Assembly (NCBI GenBank): GCA_022844405.1
Contig: JALHLV010000001.1
Span: forward strand, 62,001-126,000
Length of the DNA: 64,000 nt
DNA from: Sphingomonadales bacterium
Lineage (GTDB): Bacteria > Pseudomonadota > Alphaproteobacteria > SMXS01
Direction: 5' to 3'
A program made the translations under genes and the position numbers. Each line of letters opens with the position of its first letter. Position 1 is the first letter of the stretch. This document shows, piece after piece, positions 29,775 through 38,833 of the stretch. Below the pieces are notes generated by a model. The model saw only the letters and a program-made list of their open reading frames with translations. It had not been told where the DNA came from and ran no database searches.

Positions 29775-30917
29775 TCATATGACCAGCAGGATGCCGTTGG
29801 CGGGATGCCACTGGAACCGCACGGTGTCGTCCCACGAAATCGGCGTGTCCGCCGTATGCAGCAGGTTGGCCCGGGTGAACTGGACCCTTTTCCCCGACGC
29901 CAGTTCCACGTGGTACACCGATACGTCGCCCAGATACGCAATGTCGCGCACGATGCCCTCGGCCGAGTTGTAGGCCGGATCGGCATTTCCTCCGGGCACT
30001 ACCTGGATCTTCTCGGGGCGCACCATGACGCTGACCGTCGCGCCCACGGCCGCGGTGCCTCCGGTACCGACGACGATGTCGCCGCCCAGCTCCGGCGAGA
30101 CGATACGGGTTTCTCCGGCGCCCGCTTCGGTGACCACGCCCTCGAACAGGTTGGCGGTGCCGATGAAGTCGGCGACGAAGCGGGAATTGGGATACTCGTA
30201 GACCTCGGCCGGCGCACCCACCTGCTCGACCATGCCGGCGTTCATCACGCAGACGCGGGTGGCCATGGTCATTGCCTCTTCCTGGTCATGGGTGACGATG
30301 ACGAAGGTCGCGCCCAGCTTTTCCTGGATGTTGACCAGCTCGAACTGGGTCTGCTCGCGCAGCTTGCGGTCGAGCGCGCCCAGCGGCTCGTCGAGCAGCA
30401 CCAGCTTGGGCCGCTTCACCAGCGCCCGCGCCAGCGCCACGCGCTGCCGCTGGCCGCCGGAAAGCTGGTCGGGCTTGCGTGTGGCCAGCGCCTTGATCTG
30501 CACCAGGTCGAGCATCTCGGCGACCCGGTCGGCGATCTCGGCCTTGGCCACGCCTTCCTGCTGCAGCCCAAAGGCCACGTTCTGTCCCACGGTCATGTGC
30601 GGGAACAGGGCGTAGGACTGGAACATCATGTTCACCGGGCGGCGATAGGGCGGGATGTCGGCCATGTCGACGCCGTCGATGAATATCTTGCCGGCGCTGG
30701 GCGTCTCGAATCCGGCCAGCATGCGCAGCAGCGTGGTCTTGCCGCAGCCGGAAGCGCCCAGCAGGGCGAAGAACTCGCCCCGGTAGATGTTGAGGTCGAC
30801 GCCGTTGACCGCCGCGACGTCGCCGAAATGCTTCGACACGCCCTGAACCCGGACGAAGGGCTCGGCCTTGGGATCGGTCCAGGGCTTGTCCTGGAGGCCG
30901 CCGGATCCGACCGCCAT
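29775..30917 (-). CDS. potG: Polyamine-type ABC transporter ATPase (PotG/PotA-like)
   Basis: ATPase that powers polyamine import. It is 380 aa. Walker A is LLGASGCGKTTLL, the Q loop is MMFQSYALFPHMTV, the signature is LSGGQRQRVALARAL, Walker B is KLVLLDEPLGALD, and the switch is VTHDQEEA. A C-terminal TOBE domain starts near residue 290 (VMVRPEKI). It lies three bases after the binding-protein gene and 13 before the first permease. Confidence 0.93.
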   Translation of the reverse strand: MAVGSGGLQDKPWTDPKAEPFVRVQGVSKHFGDVAAVNGVDLNIYRGEFFALLGASGCGKTTLLRMLAGFETPSAGKIFIDGVDMADIPPYRRPVNMMFQSYALFPHMTVGQNVAFGLQQEGVAKAEIADRVAEMLDLVQIKALATRKPDQLSGGQRQRVALARALVKRPKLVLLDEPLGALDRKLREQTQFELVNIQEKLGATFVIVTHDQEEAMTMATRVCVMNAGMVEQVGAPAEVYEYPNSRFVADFIGTANLFEGVVTEAGAGETRIVSPELGGDIVVGTGGTAAVGATVSVMVRPEKIQVVPGGNADPAYNSAEGIVRDIAYLGDVSVYHVELASGKRVQFTRANLLHTADTPISWDDTVRFQWHPANGILLVI

Positions 30918-30920
30918 TTC

Positions 30921-32045
30921 CTATTTGGTCTCCGTCTTGTACGTCGACCAGGCGCGGGTGCGCTCGCGCTCGTAGTCCTTCTCGGCCGGCGGCACGGAGA
31001 AGCCCTTGGCCCGGTCCTCGTCGGACGGATAGATGAACGGATCGGACTTGATCGCCTCGTCCACCTTTTCCAGCGATGCCGGCACGGCATTGGCATAGCC
31101 GGTGGTGTTGGTGATCGCCGCCACCACGTCGGGCCGCATCATGTAGTTGATGAAGACGTGGGCGTTGTTCGGATGCGGCGCGTCCTTGGGGATTGCCATG
31201 GTGTCGATGACGAAGGCGGTGCCTTCCTTGGGCACCAACGCCAAAATCTCGACGCCGTTGGCGGCTTCCTTGGCGCGGTCGCGGGCCTGGATCAGGTCGC
31301 CGCCATAACCCTGCGCCACGCACAAATCGCCATTCGCCAGGTCGTTGATGTAGGACGACGAGTGGATGTACTTCAGGTTCTGCCTGATCTTCTGCAGCGC
31401 CTCCATGGCGGTCTGCAGATCGGCCGGGTCCTGGCTGGTCGGGTCCTTGCCCAGCCAGGCGAGCACCGCGGGGATCACGTCGACCGGATCGTCCAGCAGG
31501 CTGATGCCGCAATCCTTCAGCTTGGCGGTGACCTCAGGATCGAACAGCAGGTCGCCGCTCCCCTGCGGGACCGTGCCCAGCCGCTCCTTCACCTTGCCCA
31601 CGTTGATGCCGATGCCCGTGGGCGCGACCATGTAAGGCACGCTGTAGGTGTTGCCCGGGTCGTTCTTCGACATGGTCTTCAGGATGGCCGGGGACAGGCC
31701 GGGGTAGTTGGACAGCTTGGCCTTGTCGAGCGGCTGGTAGATGCCGGCCTTGATCTGCTGGGCGAGGAACGGCGTCAGCGACGGAAACACCACGTCGTAG
31801 CCCGAACCGCCGGCCAGCAGCTTGGCCTCCAGCATGGGCATGGAATCATAGACGTCGTAGCGGACCTTGATGCCGGTTTCCTTTTCGAAGGTCGCCAGCG
31901 TGTCCGGCGCGATGTAGTCGGACCAGTTGTAGACGTTGAGGACCTTGTCCTCATTGCTGGCCTTGTCGGCCGCCTTATCGTCGCCGCAGGCGGCCAGCGC
32001 GCCGGCCATCACCACCAGGAAGCCCAGAGTAATCCAGTTCCGCAT
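30921..32045 (-). CDS. potF: Putrescine/spermidine-binding lipoprotein (PotF/PotD-like)
   Basis: Periplasmic solute-binding protein of the transporter. It is 374 aa from ATG 32045, with GGAGGT six bases upstream. The lipoprotein signal ends LVVMAGALAACG. The mature domain opens with the family motif VLNVYNWSDYIAPDT. DVVFPSLTPFLAQQIKAG, PYMVAPTGIGIN and YGGDLIQARDRA line the ligand cleft in PotF/PotD relatives. Being a lipoprotein is a variation on the free periplasmic E. coli protein. It is the first gene of the operon. Confidence 0.92.
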   Translation of the reverse strand: MRNWITLGFLVVMAGALAACGDDKAADKASNEDKVLNVYNWSDYIAPDTLATFEKETGIKVRYDVYDSMPMLEAKLLAGGSGYDVVFPSLTPFLAQQIKAGIYQPLDKAKLSNYPGLSPAILKTMSKNDPGNTYSVPYMVAPTGIGINVGKVKERLGTVPQGSGDLLFDPEVTAKLKDCGISLLDDPVDVIPAVLAWLGKDPTSQDPADLQTAMEALQKIRQNLKYIHSSSYINDLANGDLCVAQGYGGDLIQARDRAKEAANGVEILALVPKEGTAFVIDTMAIPKDAPHPNNAHVFINYMMRPDVVAAITNTTGYANAVPASLEKVDEAIKSDPFIYPSDEDRAKGFSVPPAEKDYERERTRAWSTYKTETK

Positions 32046-32195
32046 CAGATGACCTCCGTAGAGTCGCGCCGGCGGATGCCGGAGACCCGTCAACAGTAAA
32101 ACCGCCGCCGCAGGCGTCCCCATCCAGAAAACTCTGCGGTTAACGGTCGCGGCAGTCAAACGGATGTACGGCCGGTCCGCGAAATTTTGCGTGGG

Positions 32196-32834
32196 TCAGA
32201 ACGGTAGCGCGCCGAACGCATCGGTCGCCGGATCGTAGGCAAGCAGATCGCCCGAATGGATGTCGAACCACCAGCCGTGGATGAACAGCGTACCCGCCCG
32301 CACGCGCTCGACGACGAAGGGGAAGCTGTCCAGGTTCTTCAGCGACTGAACGATGGAGCGCTGCTCCAGCAGGCGCTGCTGTTCGGCGACCGGCCGGTCG
32401 CCGGCTTCCCTGAGCACGGCGTTGCGGATCGGTGCGATCATCGATACCCAGGTGCCGATGAACTCGCTTTCTCCGGCCAGCTCGCCCATCAGCGCGGCCC
32501 GGATACCGCCGCATTCGGCGTGGCCCATGACGACGATGTGGATGACGCCCAGGTTGTTCACCGCGAACTCCAGCGCCGCGCTGGTGCCGTGGTGGCGCAT
32601 GTCCGGCTCATAGGGCGGGATCAGGTTGGCGATGTTGCGGGCGATGAACAGGTCACCGGGACCCGCGTCCAGGATCAGCGCCGGCTCGACCCGCGAATCG
32701 CAGCAGCCGACCAGCATGACCTTGGGGGCCTGGCCGTCCCGCAACTGCTCGAAGAGCTGGCGGTTGTTCTCGAAATAGTTGTCGCGGAACGCCCTGTAGC
32801 CCTGGGAGAACCGCCGGATCCATCGTTGCGGCAT
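32196..32834 (-). CDS. Beta-class carbonic anhydrase
   Basis: Interconverts CO2 and bicarbonate. It is 212 aa. The zinc ligands and catalytic pair are Cys45, Asp46 and Arg48 in CCDSR, and His105 and Cys108 in GHAECGG. These are the beta-class hallmarks. The segment ARNIANLIPPYEPD is typical. It starts one base after the MaoC gene stop, so the two are cotranscribed. Confidence 0.95.
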   Translation of the reverse strand: MPQRWIRRFSQGYRAFRDNYFENNRQLFEQLRDGQAPKVMLVGCCDSRVEPALILDAGPGDLFIARNIANLIPPYEPDMRHHGTSAALEFAVNNLGVIHIVVMGHAECGGIRAALMGELAGESEFIGTWVSMIAPIRNAVLREAGDRPVAEQQRLLEQRSIVQSLKNLDSFPFVVERVRAGTLFIHGWWFDIHSGDLLAYDPATDAFGALPF

Positions 32835-32835
32835 C

Positions 32836-33327
32836 TTACTCCTTGGACAGGCTGTTGGTTCCAGTACCCGGATACATCAGGCCCAGCGTCTCGGCGATCA
32901 GCGCCGGGCGCTCCTGGCCTTCGATCTCGACGGTGACCTCGTAGGTCATCTGCTTGCCGCCGTCCTTGCGGTGCTCGACGTTCTTCAGCGTCTGGTGGGC
33001 GCGAACGCGCGAGCCGACCTTCACCATGTTGGTGAAGCGCACCTTGTTGCTGCCGTAGTTGATGCCGTGGCCGACGCCCTGGACCGCGAGGATGCCCTGC
33101 ATCAGGCCGGGCAGCAGCGACAGGGTCAGGTAGCCGTGGGCAATGGTGCCGCCGGCCATGAACTCCCTGGCGGCGCGTTCGGGATTGACGTGGATCCACT
33201 GGAAGTCGCCGGTCGCCTCGGCGAATTTGTCGACCCGCTCCTGATCCACCAGCAGCCAATCCGACGTACCGAGTTTCTGACCGACCAATTCATCGATCGT
33301 GTCGAAATGTGTCGTCACCTGTGCCAT
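32836..33327 (-). CDS. MaoC-like (R)-specific enoyl-CoA hydratase
   Basis: A 163-aa hot-dog-fold protein. The hydratase-2 motif is present: the catalytic Asp and His lie in FAEATGDFQWIHVNPERAA, followed by GTIAHGYLTLSLLPGL. It resembles NodN/MaoC dehydratases acting on enoyl-CoA thioesters. The C-terminal beta strands (KQMTYEVTVEIEGQERPALI) are usual. It is cotranscribed with the carbonic anhydrase, though a functional link is not evident. Confidence 0.9.
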   Translation of the reverse strand: MAQVTTHFDTIDELVGQKLGTSDWLLVDQERVDKFAEATGDFQWIHVNPERAAREFMAGGTIAHGYLTLSLLPGLMQGILAVQGVGHGINYGSNKVRFTNMVKVGSRVRAHQTLKNVEHRKDGGKQMTYEVTVEIEGQERPALIAETLGLMYPGTGTNSLSKE

Positions 33328-33409
33328 GCGAACTCTCCCGTTCCCCGATTGTCCCTTGTCGGGCCGACCCTAGCCTCACATCTCTTCTCGGGTAAAGGGG
33401 ATACACTGC

Positions 33410-35023
33410 ATGGCCGCTAGGATGCTCGGAAGGCTGGTGCTCGCGGCGATGTTCGTCGCCGGCGCGGCGTTGCCTTCCGCCGCCGCGTCCGACCTCACCA
33501 AAATCGCCGAGGGCTCCTGGGTCGAGGCGCGGACCGCCAACTTCGTGGTGCTGACCAATGCGGGCGAGAGTCGCGCGCGGTATCTGGTGCAGAATCTCGA
33601 AGACTTCCGCCGCCTGGTCATCCAGGCGACCAATCTCGATATCGACTCGAACCCGCTGCCGTTCCATATCGTCGCCCTGGTCGGCGCCGGCCAGCTCAAG
33701 TCGCTGATCGCCAGCGACAATGTGTTCGGTGCGTTCCAGCAGAGCTACCGCGGCGGTCTGGCCGCGGTCAACCTGACCGCCCGCGCGCCCGACGGTACCG
33801 ACAGCCTGCAGGTCACCTACACCGCCTATGGCCCGCTATACCGGACCAAGCAAAACACCCGCACCGTGGGCATGGACGGCGTGCTCCACGAATATGTCCA
33901 CTACCTGCTGGAGATCGACGCCAGGCGGCGCTACCCGCTGTGGTTCCACGAAGGCTACGCCGAGTTCCTGTCCACCTTCGATGTCACCAGCGACGGCCGC
34001 TACAAGGTCGGTGCGCCGCCCATGCACCGGGTATTGACCCTTAACAAGACACGGCGCATCCCGCTCGGCTCGCTGCTCAACGCCAAAGGGTACGAGATCG
34101 GGCACGAAAACAGCGACTTCAACGCCGAATCCTGGCTGCTCGTCCACTATCTGATGACCGACGCGGAGCGGCGGGCCAAGCTCTATGCCTTTCTCGACCG
34201 GCTCAACACGCCCACCGTGGATGCGTTGCCGGTGTTCGAGGAGGTCTTCGGCGAATCGGACGAGGCGTTCTCGCGCCATATCCGCCAGTACCGGCGCGTG
34301 GCGAAATACGACGTGGAACGCTTCGACAGGCCCGATGCGCCGCTGCCCCAGCCCTCGATCCGCGTGCCCCCGGCAGACGAGGTGCGCGAGCAGCTCGCTT
34401 ATACGCTGCTGCACTTCTCCCCCCGGCAGGACAAGGGCGTCGAGTTGATCGAAGGGGCGATCGCCATCAATCCCGGCAACATGCGGGCGAGGGCGTTGCT
34501 CGCCGCGGTCGCCATCACCAACAAGGATATCCCGAAGGCGGAAAAGATCCTGGCCGATGCGGGTCCTGCCGACGTCGGCGATCCGGACATGCTGAGCCTC
34601 CATGGCGAGCTCCATCTCCGCCGCGCGGCCGAACTGGTTGCCGCCGCCAAGCCGGGCTGGGAGGCATTCGTTGCCGCCGCGACCGAGCGCTATCGCCAGG
34701 CGCTGGCAATCGATCCCGATCATGTGTTGTCACTGTCGGGTATTGCCCGCACCTGGCTGATCCAGCCGGGCAGACCGCCCGACGATGTCGTTGCGCTGAT
34801 CGACCGGGCCAAACGGCTGCTGCCCATGAGCCAGGAGATCGAGCTGATCGCCGCGCACCTCCATGTGAAGCGCGGCGAGATCCTCCAGGCGGCCCAGTCA
34901 TACGAACATGTGGTGGCGTGGGGCCGCGACCCGGCCCTGGTGCGGCAGGCGCGCGAAAGGCTCGACGCGATTTACGCCGTCGCCGGCCATGATCTAAAGC
35001 AGAGCACCAAGGCAACGCCGTAG
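33410..35023 (+). CDS. Secreted gluzincin-like protein with TPR-type tail
   Basis: A 537-aa protein. The signal peptide is residues 1-25 (LVLAAMFVAGAALPSAAA). A metallopeptidase-like core has HEYVH near residue 162 and WFHEGYAEFL about 20 residues later, the HExxH-like pattern and downstream Glu of gluzincins. Strictly it reads H-E-Y-V-H, so it is a valid zinc motif. The second half (about 330-530) is helical and TPR-like, for example ATERYRQALAIDPDHVLSL. It resembles DUF1570-type secreted peptidases. The substrate is unknown. Confidence 0.72.
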   Translation: MAARMLGRLVLAAMFVAGAALPSAAASDLTKIAEGSWVEARTANFVVLTNAGESRARYLVQNLEDFRRLVIQATNLDIDSNPLPFHIVALVGAGQLKSLIASDNVFGAFQQSYRGGLAAVNLTARAPDGTDSLQVTYTAYGPLYRTKQNTRTVGMDGVLHEYVHYLLEIDARRRYPLWFHEGYAEFLSTFDVTSDGRYKVGAPPMHRVLTLNKTRRIPLGSLLNAKGYEIGHENSDFNAESWLLVHYLMTDAERRAKLYAFLDRLNTPTVDALPVFEEVFGESDEAFSRHIRQYRRVAKYDVERFDRPDAPLPQPSIRVPPADEVREQLAYTLLHFSPRQDKGVELIEGAIAINPGNMRARALLAAVAITNKDIPKAEKILADAGPADVGDPDMLSLHGELHLRRAAELVAAAKPGWEAFVAAATERYRQALAIDPDHVLSLSGIARTWLIQPGRPPDDVVALIDRAKRLLPMSQEIELIAAHLHVKRGEILQAAQSYEHVVAWGRDPALVRQARERLDAIYAVAGHDLKQSTKATP

Positions 35024-35088
35024 CGGCTTTCGGCATTCCGGTACCTCGGCTATCATCGGGTCCCTGAAGCCAGCATCGGTTGGGGACG

Positions 35089-35847
35089 ATGGTGAAGAGG
35101 CTGACAGCGGCGATCGTCTTTGTTCTGTTTGGTGCGCCTTGCGCCACCGCCGCGGAATCATGCCATTTCGACGTGCGGGGTCCAGATGGAATGACGCCTG
35201 CCGTCGATGAGGCGGTTGCCTGTGTCGCGGCCCGCTTCAAGTCGTTCGAAGCCGTGTACGGCTCCAGCGCGCTGGCGAGCACCCTTCGGGCCGAATACGG
35301 GCGCTACGGGATTCCAGCCGTTCCCGGCGACGTCGCCGCTTCGCTGGCGGGTCCGGCCGCCGCCACGCAGAAGAACTTCATGGCCAGCCTGGAGGTGCTG
35401 CGCGAGGCGCGCGGCCTGGCCGGCTCGACCGCCGGCGGCGAGGAGCGGGCGGCCTATTCGCGATACCTGGACGCCGCGCTGCGCGGCTGGTCGGAAACCG
35501 TGGACTGGCTCATCGACGACGCATGGCCACAGCTCGTCACGCTCAGGGCGCGCGCGGCCTGGCATGCAGGACGCGGCGGTGCGCCCCAGGCCGGCCGGGA
35601 GAGCCTCGACCAGGATGACCCGGCATGCGTCGACAGCCTGAACGCCGCCGCGGCGAGCCTTGCCTACCGCGTCGAGATCGCGGCGCTTGTTTCGACGCCC
35701 GAGCCGTTCACGACTCCCCGGCGGATGCCGGTGTTCCCACGGGCGGTCGAGGATCCGCCCGAGCCCGCACCGGCCTGTGCCATCTCGGCGGACGCCGGCG
35801 TGGTCCGCCGCTGGGATGGCGGAGCGCGGCCGGGAGCCGGCGAATGA
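35089..35847 (+). CDS. Secreted hypothetical protein, first gene of a two-gene operon
   Basis: A 252-aa protein not assigned to any family. The signal peptide is MVKRLTAAIVFVLFGAPCATA. The mature part is helical and Ala-rich with four Cys spread out (at SCHFD, AVACV, DDPACVD and APACAIS), which suggests two periplasmic disulfides. GGGGACG precedes the ATG at 35089. Its stop overlaps the start of the next secreted protein (ATGA). No function can be assigned. Confidence 0.65.
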   Translation: MVKRLTAAIVFVLFGAPCATAAESCHFDVRGPDGMTPAVDEAVACVAARFKSFEAVYGSSALASTLRAEYGRYGIPAVPGDVAASLAGPAAATQKNFMASLEVLREARGLAGSTAGGEERAAYSRYLDAALRGWSETVDWLIDDAWPQLVTLRARAAWHAGRGGAPQAGRESLDQDDPACVDSLNAAAASLAYRVEIAALVSTPEPFTTPRRMPVFPRAVEDPPEPAPACAISADAGVVRRWDGGARPGAGE

Positions 35848-36980
35848 GCCCTGGTGTGCGCACGTCGCTGCTTTCGCTGCTGATCGCCGGCACGCTTGTC
35901 TGCGGCGCCGCCGCGCAATCTCGCGGCATCGATGGACGGTGGACGCGCGGGGACGGCACCACGGTGGACTTTGTCGAGCGCGACGGCAAGGTCGAGGGCC
36001 GGATACGCACGCCGAGCGCCCAGGCTGCCGGTACTTTCGGCTGGACGTCGGGGGAACTGTTCCTCGAAGCGACCCGCGACGCGGACACGCTGACGGGCAA
36101 GCGTCACTACCGCTTCCCGGTGTCCTACGCGCAGCAATGTCCGAGTGCGCGCGGCGGTAGTGGCATCCTGGAGCTGAAGGTGGTCAGCGACACGGTCATG
36201 GAAGGCCGGTGGCAAAATAGCCTCCTGCAGAGCGACTGCCGGGTTACTACTGGTGCGTGGGCGCCCGACGAATACCGGCGGGAGGCCGCCGCGCGGGCCG
36301 ATGCTGGCGGCGTGGTGGAAGCGCCCGCCGGCGGGACGGCGCCGATCGATCTCGACAGGCTGACCGAAACCGACCTGGACACCATGTGCGCCGATTGCCT
36401 GGAGCAGGCCGCCGATTTCATCGCGCTCAAGGACAACTATCCGCGTGTCAAGCAGCGTTGGCTCGATCTCACGGAACGCCGTCGCGCCGTCGCCGACGAC
36501 GTCAAGCGCGGCCGGATGGAGGCCGAGCTGAGGGAGCTCGACGCCGCCCTGAAGCCGCCGCCGCCAGCCGATTTCAGCGTAGCAGACTACTATGCGGGGC
36601 TGTTGCGCGCCGGCTGGCGCCGGCATGCCTTGGCGCTCGACCAGTCCTTGGGCACGCGGATCGAAGGCCAGAAGGAACTGCTCCGTTACCTGACCGGCAG
36701 CACTCTCGACGGCTGGCTGATCGAGCGGGAATACGATCCCGAGGTCGGCGCGTCGCTGAGCGCCTCCGACCGCGAGGCGCTCGCGGCGGAGGGCGCGGCG
36801 CAGCGCAAGCTCGACAGCCAGTTGCGCCGCCGCCAGCGCTTCCTCGAGCAGCAACTCGCGCTCCATGACCAGTTGACGCGGGAGGCCGGGCAAGCCGAAG
36901 CGGCCGTGGACGCGCTCGAGGCCGAGATACTGCGCGCCGGCGTCGCGCTCAGGGCATGCCTCAAGGCCTGCCGCCGCTGA
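35844..36980 (+). CDS. Secreted hypothetical protein, beta-rich head and coiled-coil tail
   Basis: A 378-aa protein, unrecognised. The signal peptide is SLLSLLIAGTLVCGAAAQ. Residues 25-140 form a lipocalin-like or calycin-like beta pattern (IDGRWTRGDGTTVDFVERDG, RWQNSLLQSDCRVTTGAW). A Cys pair, MCADCLEQAADFIAL, comes next, then a long charged helical region with a likely coiled coil (ELRELDAAL, AQRKLDSQLRRRQRFLEQQL). It is translationally coupled to the preceding secreted protein, so the two probably act together in the periplasm. Confidence 0.65.
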   Translation: MSPGVRTSLLSLLIAGTLVCGAAAQSRGIDGRWTRGDGTTVDFVERDGKVEGRIRTPSAQAAGTFGWTSGELFLEATRDADTLTGKRHYRFPVSYAQQCPSARGGSGILELKVVSDTVMEGRWQNSLLQSDCRVTTGAWAPDEYRREAAARADAGGVVEAPAGGTAPIDLDRLTETDLDTMCADCLEQAADFIALKDNYPRVKQRWLDLTERRRAVADDVKRGRMEAELRELDAALKPPPPADFSVADYYAGLLRAGWRRHALALDQSLGTRIEGQKELLRYLTGSTLDGWLIEREYDPEVGASLSASDREALAAEGAAQRKLDSQLRRRQRFLEQQLALHDQLTREAGQAEAAVDALEAEILRAGVALRACLKACRR

Positions 36981-37023
36981 TGGTCTAGGAAGACACGATT
37001 GCCGGCCCGTCGGAAGGGGCACC

Positions 37024-38568
37024 TTATCTGGAAATCGCGTAGAGCGTGACCGTGCCGCTGACCTCAGAGGCGACGGCCAGGAGCGGCACGCCCAGCGGAT
37101 TGCCGTCGGCGGGGATGAAGCGGACGCCTTCCGGCCCCAGGTCGCCGACGGCGGCCAGGTCGCTCTTCAGCGAGAAGTCGAACGAGGTGATGAAGGTGCG
37201 GTTGTTCTCGTAGGCCGCGAACGAGGGCGCCGCCGGATCGCTGATGTCGAACACGATGACGCCGCCGGTGCGCTCCAGGCCGATGAAGGCGTAAGTGCGT
37301 CCGCCGATCACGCCCACATCGACGCCTTCGGGCTCCGGCCCCTTGTCGTCGCTGCGGCTGTCGCCCTTGTTCTCGTCGTTGTTGTTGTTGAAGTTGTTGC
37401 CCAGACGGTCGGCGGTGATGCGCTCGATCTGATCGCCGCTGTCGTAGACCAGCTTGCCGTTCGCGTCCCAGATGGTGAACGACCGCGCCCCATAGGTATG
37501 AAGCTGGTCGATGTCGCCGTCGCCATCGGTGTCGCCGTCGATGGTCGAGATCTTCAGACGTTCCAGCCGCTTGCTCTGCGCGTCATCGAGCGTTTTCGCG
37601 TCCAGCTTCGCCTTTTCGACGCGCTCGTCTTCCTTGCGCGCGTCGCCTTCGTTGGCGCTGATGATGTAGGTGGTACCCTTTACGGTGAACGCGGCGATGG
37701 CATCGGGCATGTAGAAGCCGCGCGATGGCACGGGCGCGATGTCGATGGCGCTGTCCTTGTCGTGGGGGTCGAAGCCGTTGCCCGGCCTGCTGTGGTCCTT
37801 CACCCCCAGCGGCAGGATGCCGAGGAGCTTGCCGGCGGCGATGTCGATCTTGGCGAAGGCATTGGCCTCCTGCAGTCCGACCCACGCCGTCTTGCTGTCG
37901 GCCGAGATGGCAACATATTCGGGCTCGAAGTCGGTCTTGGGCTCCTTGCCGGGGAACACGCGCACGCCCGCGGCGCGCATGTCGGCGGCGGTGAGGCCCT
38001 CGAATCCGACCGTGACAGCCTTGGCGGCCGCGACACCGCCCGAGATGTCGATGATGCTGACCGAGCCGTCCGGGTCCAGGGTTTCGGTCGGTTCACCCTC
38101 GTTGGCGGTCAGCACGTAGCGGCCATCGGGCGAGAACGTCACCATGTCGGGCAGCGAGCCGGTCGCGACCTCGGCGAGGCGTTTGCCCGAGCCGTCGAAG
38201 AAGATGACCTTGCCGGGGCGGCCCTGTTCCTTGGCGCCGTGGACGGAGGCGGCGATGACGCCGCCATGGACCGCGACGCCGGTGGGCGATTCGTCCTTCG
38301 CCAATTCGAGCTGGCCGGCCTCCGACCACTTCGCGTTCTCGGGGTTCGATCCCTCGAGTTGCAGAATATCGATGGCAGGGATGGCGCCATCGACGACGTA
38401 GAACCGATTGGCGCCCGGATCGAAGGTGACGATCTCCGCCGCGCCCTTATTGAACACGCCGCTCTCGTGGCGAAGAATCTGCTTCAGGGTCAGTGCCGAG
38501 GCATCGTGGCCCGAGGCCAGCGCGGCGGCGGCCGCCGTGGCCAGAACGAGGGAACGCAAGGCCCGCAT
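37024..38568 (-). CDS. Choice-of-anchor I family beta-propeller protein
   Basis: A 514-aa secreted protein with a signal peptide (LVLATAAAAALASG). It contains repeated beta-propeller segments such as VTFSPDGRYVLTANEGEP, YVAISADSKTAWVGLQEANA and TTYIISANEGDAR. These are features of the choice-of-anchor I family, often labelled alkaline-phosphatase-like. An Asp/Asn-rich stretch (DGDTDGDGDIDQL) may bind calcium. The catalytic activity is unproven. It stands alone, convergent with the preceding secreted operon. Confidence 0.8.
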   Translation of the reverse strand: MRALRSLVLATAAAAALASGHDASALTLKQILRHESGVFNKGAAEIVTFDPGANRFYVVDGAIPAIDILQLEGSNPENAKWSEAGQLELAKDESPTGVAVHGGVIAASVHGAKEQGRPGKVIFFDGSGKRLAEVATGSLPDMVTFSPDGRYVLTANEGEPTETLDPDGSVSIIDISGGVAAAKAVTVGFEGLTAADMRAAGVRVFPGKEPKTDFEPEYVAISADSKTAWVGLQEANAFAKIDIAAGKLLGILPLGVKDHSRPGNGFDPHDKDSAIDIAPVPSRGFYMPDAIAAFTVKGTTYIISANEGDARKEDERVEKAKLDAKTLDDAQSKRLERLKISTIDGDTDGDGDIDQLHTYGARSFTIWDANGKLVYDSGDQIERITADRLGNNFNNNNDENKGDSRSDDKGPEPEGVDVGVIGGRTYAFIGLERTGGVIVFDISDPAAPSFAAYENNRTFITSFDFSLKSDLAAVGDLGPEGVRFIPADGNPLGVPLLAVASEVSGTVTLYAISR

Positions 38569-38688
38569 GGTGATTTCCTCCGAGACATTATGGTCGCGTC
38601 CTCTCTATTCCCGTCGCGCGTCAATCGGGTTACGGATCGGTTTCGAATTTGTGACGGCAGAACGGCTCCGGGGGTCTTTCGGTTCCGG

Positions 38689-38717
38689 TTGATCCGGACA
38701 AAACCTCCCTGTAGTAT
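38689..38717 (+). promoter_or_regulatory. Probable promoter of the sulfite reductase operon
   Basis: TTGATC (38689-38694), a 17-base spacer, then TAGTAT (38712-38717). The transcript would start near 38724, leaving a leader of about 110 bases before the ATG at 38834. That leader holds G/C-rich segments that could fold (for example around 38768-38808). No known riboswitch could be recognised by eye. Confidence 0.5.
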
Positions 38718-38833
38718 GTGAAATCGGATGAACAACACACCAACAGTGTGAAATAGGGGTTGCTCTCGGCGGGCAAGGCGGGTAAAAGGCGCCCAGCCTG
38801 CGGTCACCGTGGAGCGCTCAGGAGCGGCATGCC

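Noticed and set aside
29805-32099. 764-codon plus-strand frame opposite the polyamine transporter genes
   Set aside because: It is antisense to potG and potF, which carry complete motifs. No protein-like features are seen.
37024-38568. Assignment of the beta-propeller protein as a true alkaline phosphatase
   Set aside because: Only propeller segments and a possible calcium loop are seen. No alkaline phosphatase catalytic motif is visible.
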